21,332 bases of DNA, taken from positions 1 to 21,332 of the forward strand of contig JADFRV010000017.1 of assembly GCA_022561095.1 (NCBI GenBank), written 5' to 3'. The translations under genes were made by a program, and so were the position numbers. Below are positions 20,848 through 21,332 of this stretch, one piece after another. Origin of the DNA: Chloroflexota bacterium. GTDB lineage: Bacteria > Chloroflexota > Dehalococcoidia > SM23-28-2 > RBG-16-64-32. Position 1 is the stretch's first letter; every line of letters starts with the position of its first letter. The notes under the pieces are model-generated. The model worked only from the letters and a program-made list of their open reading frames with translations, did no database searches and had not been told where the DNA came from.

Positions 20848-21332
20848 TGCGTAGCGCTTCCAGGGAGTCCACGCTGTCCAGATTCAGGGCGGTCAGGCCG
20901 GGCCCAGCCCGTTTGACGAGCCCGCTGAGGACGCGCCCGGGGCCGATCTCCATGAACGTGGTGACATCGGCTGAAGTCATCTTCATCATGGACTGGTGCC
21001 AGAGCACAGGGCGGATGATCTGCTGGCGCAGCTCCTCACGGACGGCGGTGGCGCTGGTCAGGGGCTCGCCGCTGGTGTTTGCGATAACGGGGATCGATGG
21101 ATCATGAATGGGGCAGGCGTCTACGGTGGCGGCGAACTCCTCCGCTGCTGGCGCCATGAGGGATGTGTGGAACGCGCCGGAGACGTTGACCGCAAGGGCG
21201 CGTCCGCCGCGCTCCTTCGCCAGTCGCGACGCCTCCTCCACCGCAGCGACCGGGCCGCCGACCACCACCTGCGAGGGCGAGTTATAGTTGCAGAGCTCCA
21301 CGCCGGAGCCGCGGTAGACCTCGTCCAGCGCC
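20840..21332 (-). CDS. fabD: Malonyl-CoA:ACP transacylase, 5' partial
   Basis: Only the C-terminal half or so is inside the window; the frame is open through the right edge. It reads LDEVYRGSGVELCNYNSPSQVVVGGP, then VSGAFHTSLMAPAAEEF with the active-site His, VIANTSGEPLTS, IIRPVLWHQSMM and FMEIGPGRVLSGLVKRA, all typical for FabD. The nucleophile Ser motif (GHSLG) would lie upstream, outside the window. It transfers malonate to ACP to supply chain extension. The GTG at 21301 is internal and not the start. Confidence 0.95.
   Translation of the reverse strand, partial: ALDEVYRGSGVELCNYNSPSQVVVGGPVAAVEEASRLAKERGGRALAVNVSGAFHTSLMAPAAEEFAATVDACPIHDPSIPVIANTSGEPLTSATAVREELRQQIIRPVLWHQSMMKMTSADVTTFMEIGPGRVLSGLVKRAGPGLTALNLDSVDSLEALRNV

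Noticed and set aside
1..21332. CRISPR arrays, rRNA genes, transposases or integrases
   Set aside because: No regularly spaced repeats, no rRNA-like conserved stretches and no recombinase motifs were seen in any frame.

Overview
The window looks like a bacterial chromosome fragment, high in GC (mid-60s % by eye in the housekeeping genes) and densely packed. It carries the core genes panB, panC, yebC, ruvC, ruvA, uvrB, ftsK, an RNase J gene, tatC, tatA, acpP, nusB, fabG and fabD. RNase J, a family-4 uracil-DNA glycosylase, extended -10 promoters and several apparently leaderless starts would fit a member of the Chloroflexota (for example a Dehalococcoidia-like lineage). That placement is a low-confidence inference; nothing in the window proves it, and the contig may be metagenomic.

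Layout. (1) 2-2179 is one open frame with two unrelated halves: a PrsK-type membrane histidine kinase cut off inside its ATPase domain, joined in frame at about 1497-1510 to a short-chain dehydrogenase that lacks its cofactor-binding N-terminus. GC rises sharply at the joint. (2) 2188-4794, plus strand: an isochorismatase-family hydrolase, then panB and panC for pantothenate synthesis. (3) 4819-5211, minus strand: a small DUF4440/SnoaL-like protein with a good promoter and a perfect dyad in its leader, divergent from yebC. (4) 5367-7859, plus: yebC, ruvC, ruvA and a double zf-TFIIB protein. (5) 7860-10500: a lower-GC accessory islet holding an FAD-dependent oxidoreductase and a HEAT-repeat protein. 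A truncated tRNA-Gly(CCC) 5' half, cut at the anticodon loop, lies at its right side. (6) uvrB follows a C-rich leader and ends at a strong hairpin.

(7) 12842-13186, between the convergent uvrB and ftsK genes, is not empty. On the minus strand a near-consensus sigma70 promoter (TTGACA, 16 nt, extended -10 TATATT) starts about 240 nt of highly structured, non-coding sequence that ends at the hairpin shared with uvrB. I read this as an unrecognised structured small RNA and consider it the best novel candidate here.

(8) 13187-17917, minus strand: an operon of uracil-DNA glycosylase, RNase J and FtsK with its own TTGACC-N17-TATCAT promoter. (9) 18129-19316, minus: tatA/B and tatC. (10) 19415-21332, minus: fabD (cut by the window edge), fabG, nusB and acpP, almost without spacers, ending at a classic intrinsic terminator.

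Functionally, the right half groups fatty-acid synthesis (FabD, FabG, ACP), rRNA antitermination (NusB), Tat export, RNA decay (RNase J), DNA repair (UDG, UvrB, RuvCA) and chromosome segregation (FtsK). PanB and PanC add a second link to acyl carrier chemistry, because pantothenate is the precursor of CoA and of the ACP prosthetic group. Accessory material is confined to the left edge and to the 7.9-10.5 kb islet.
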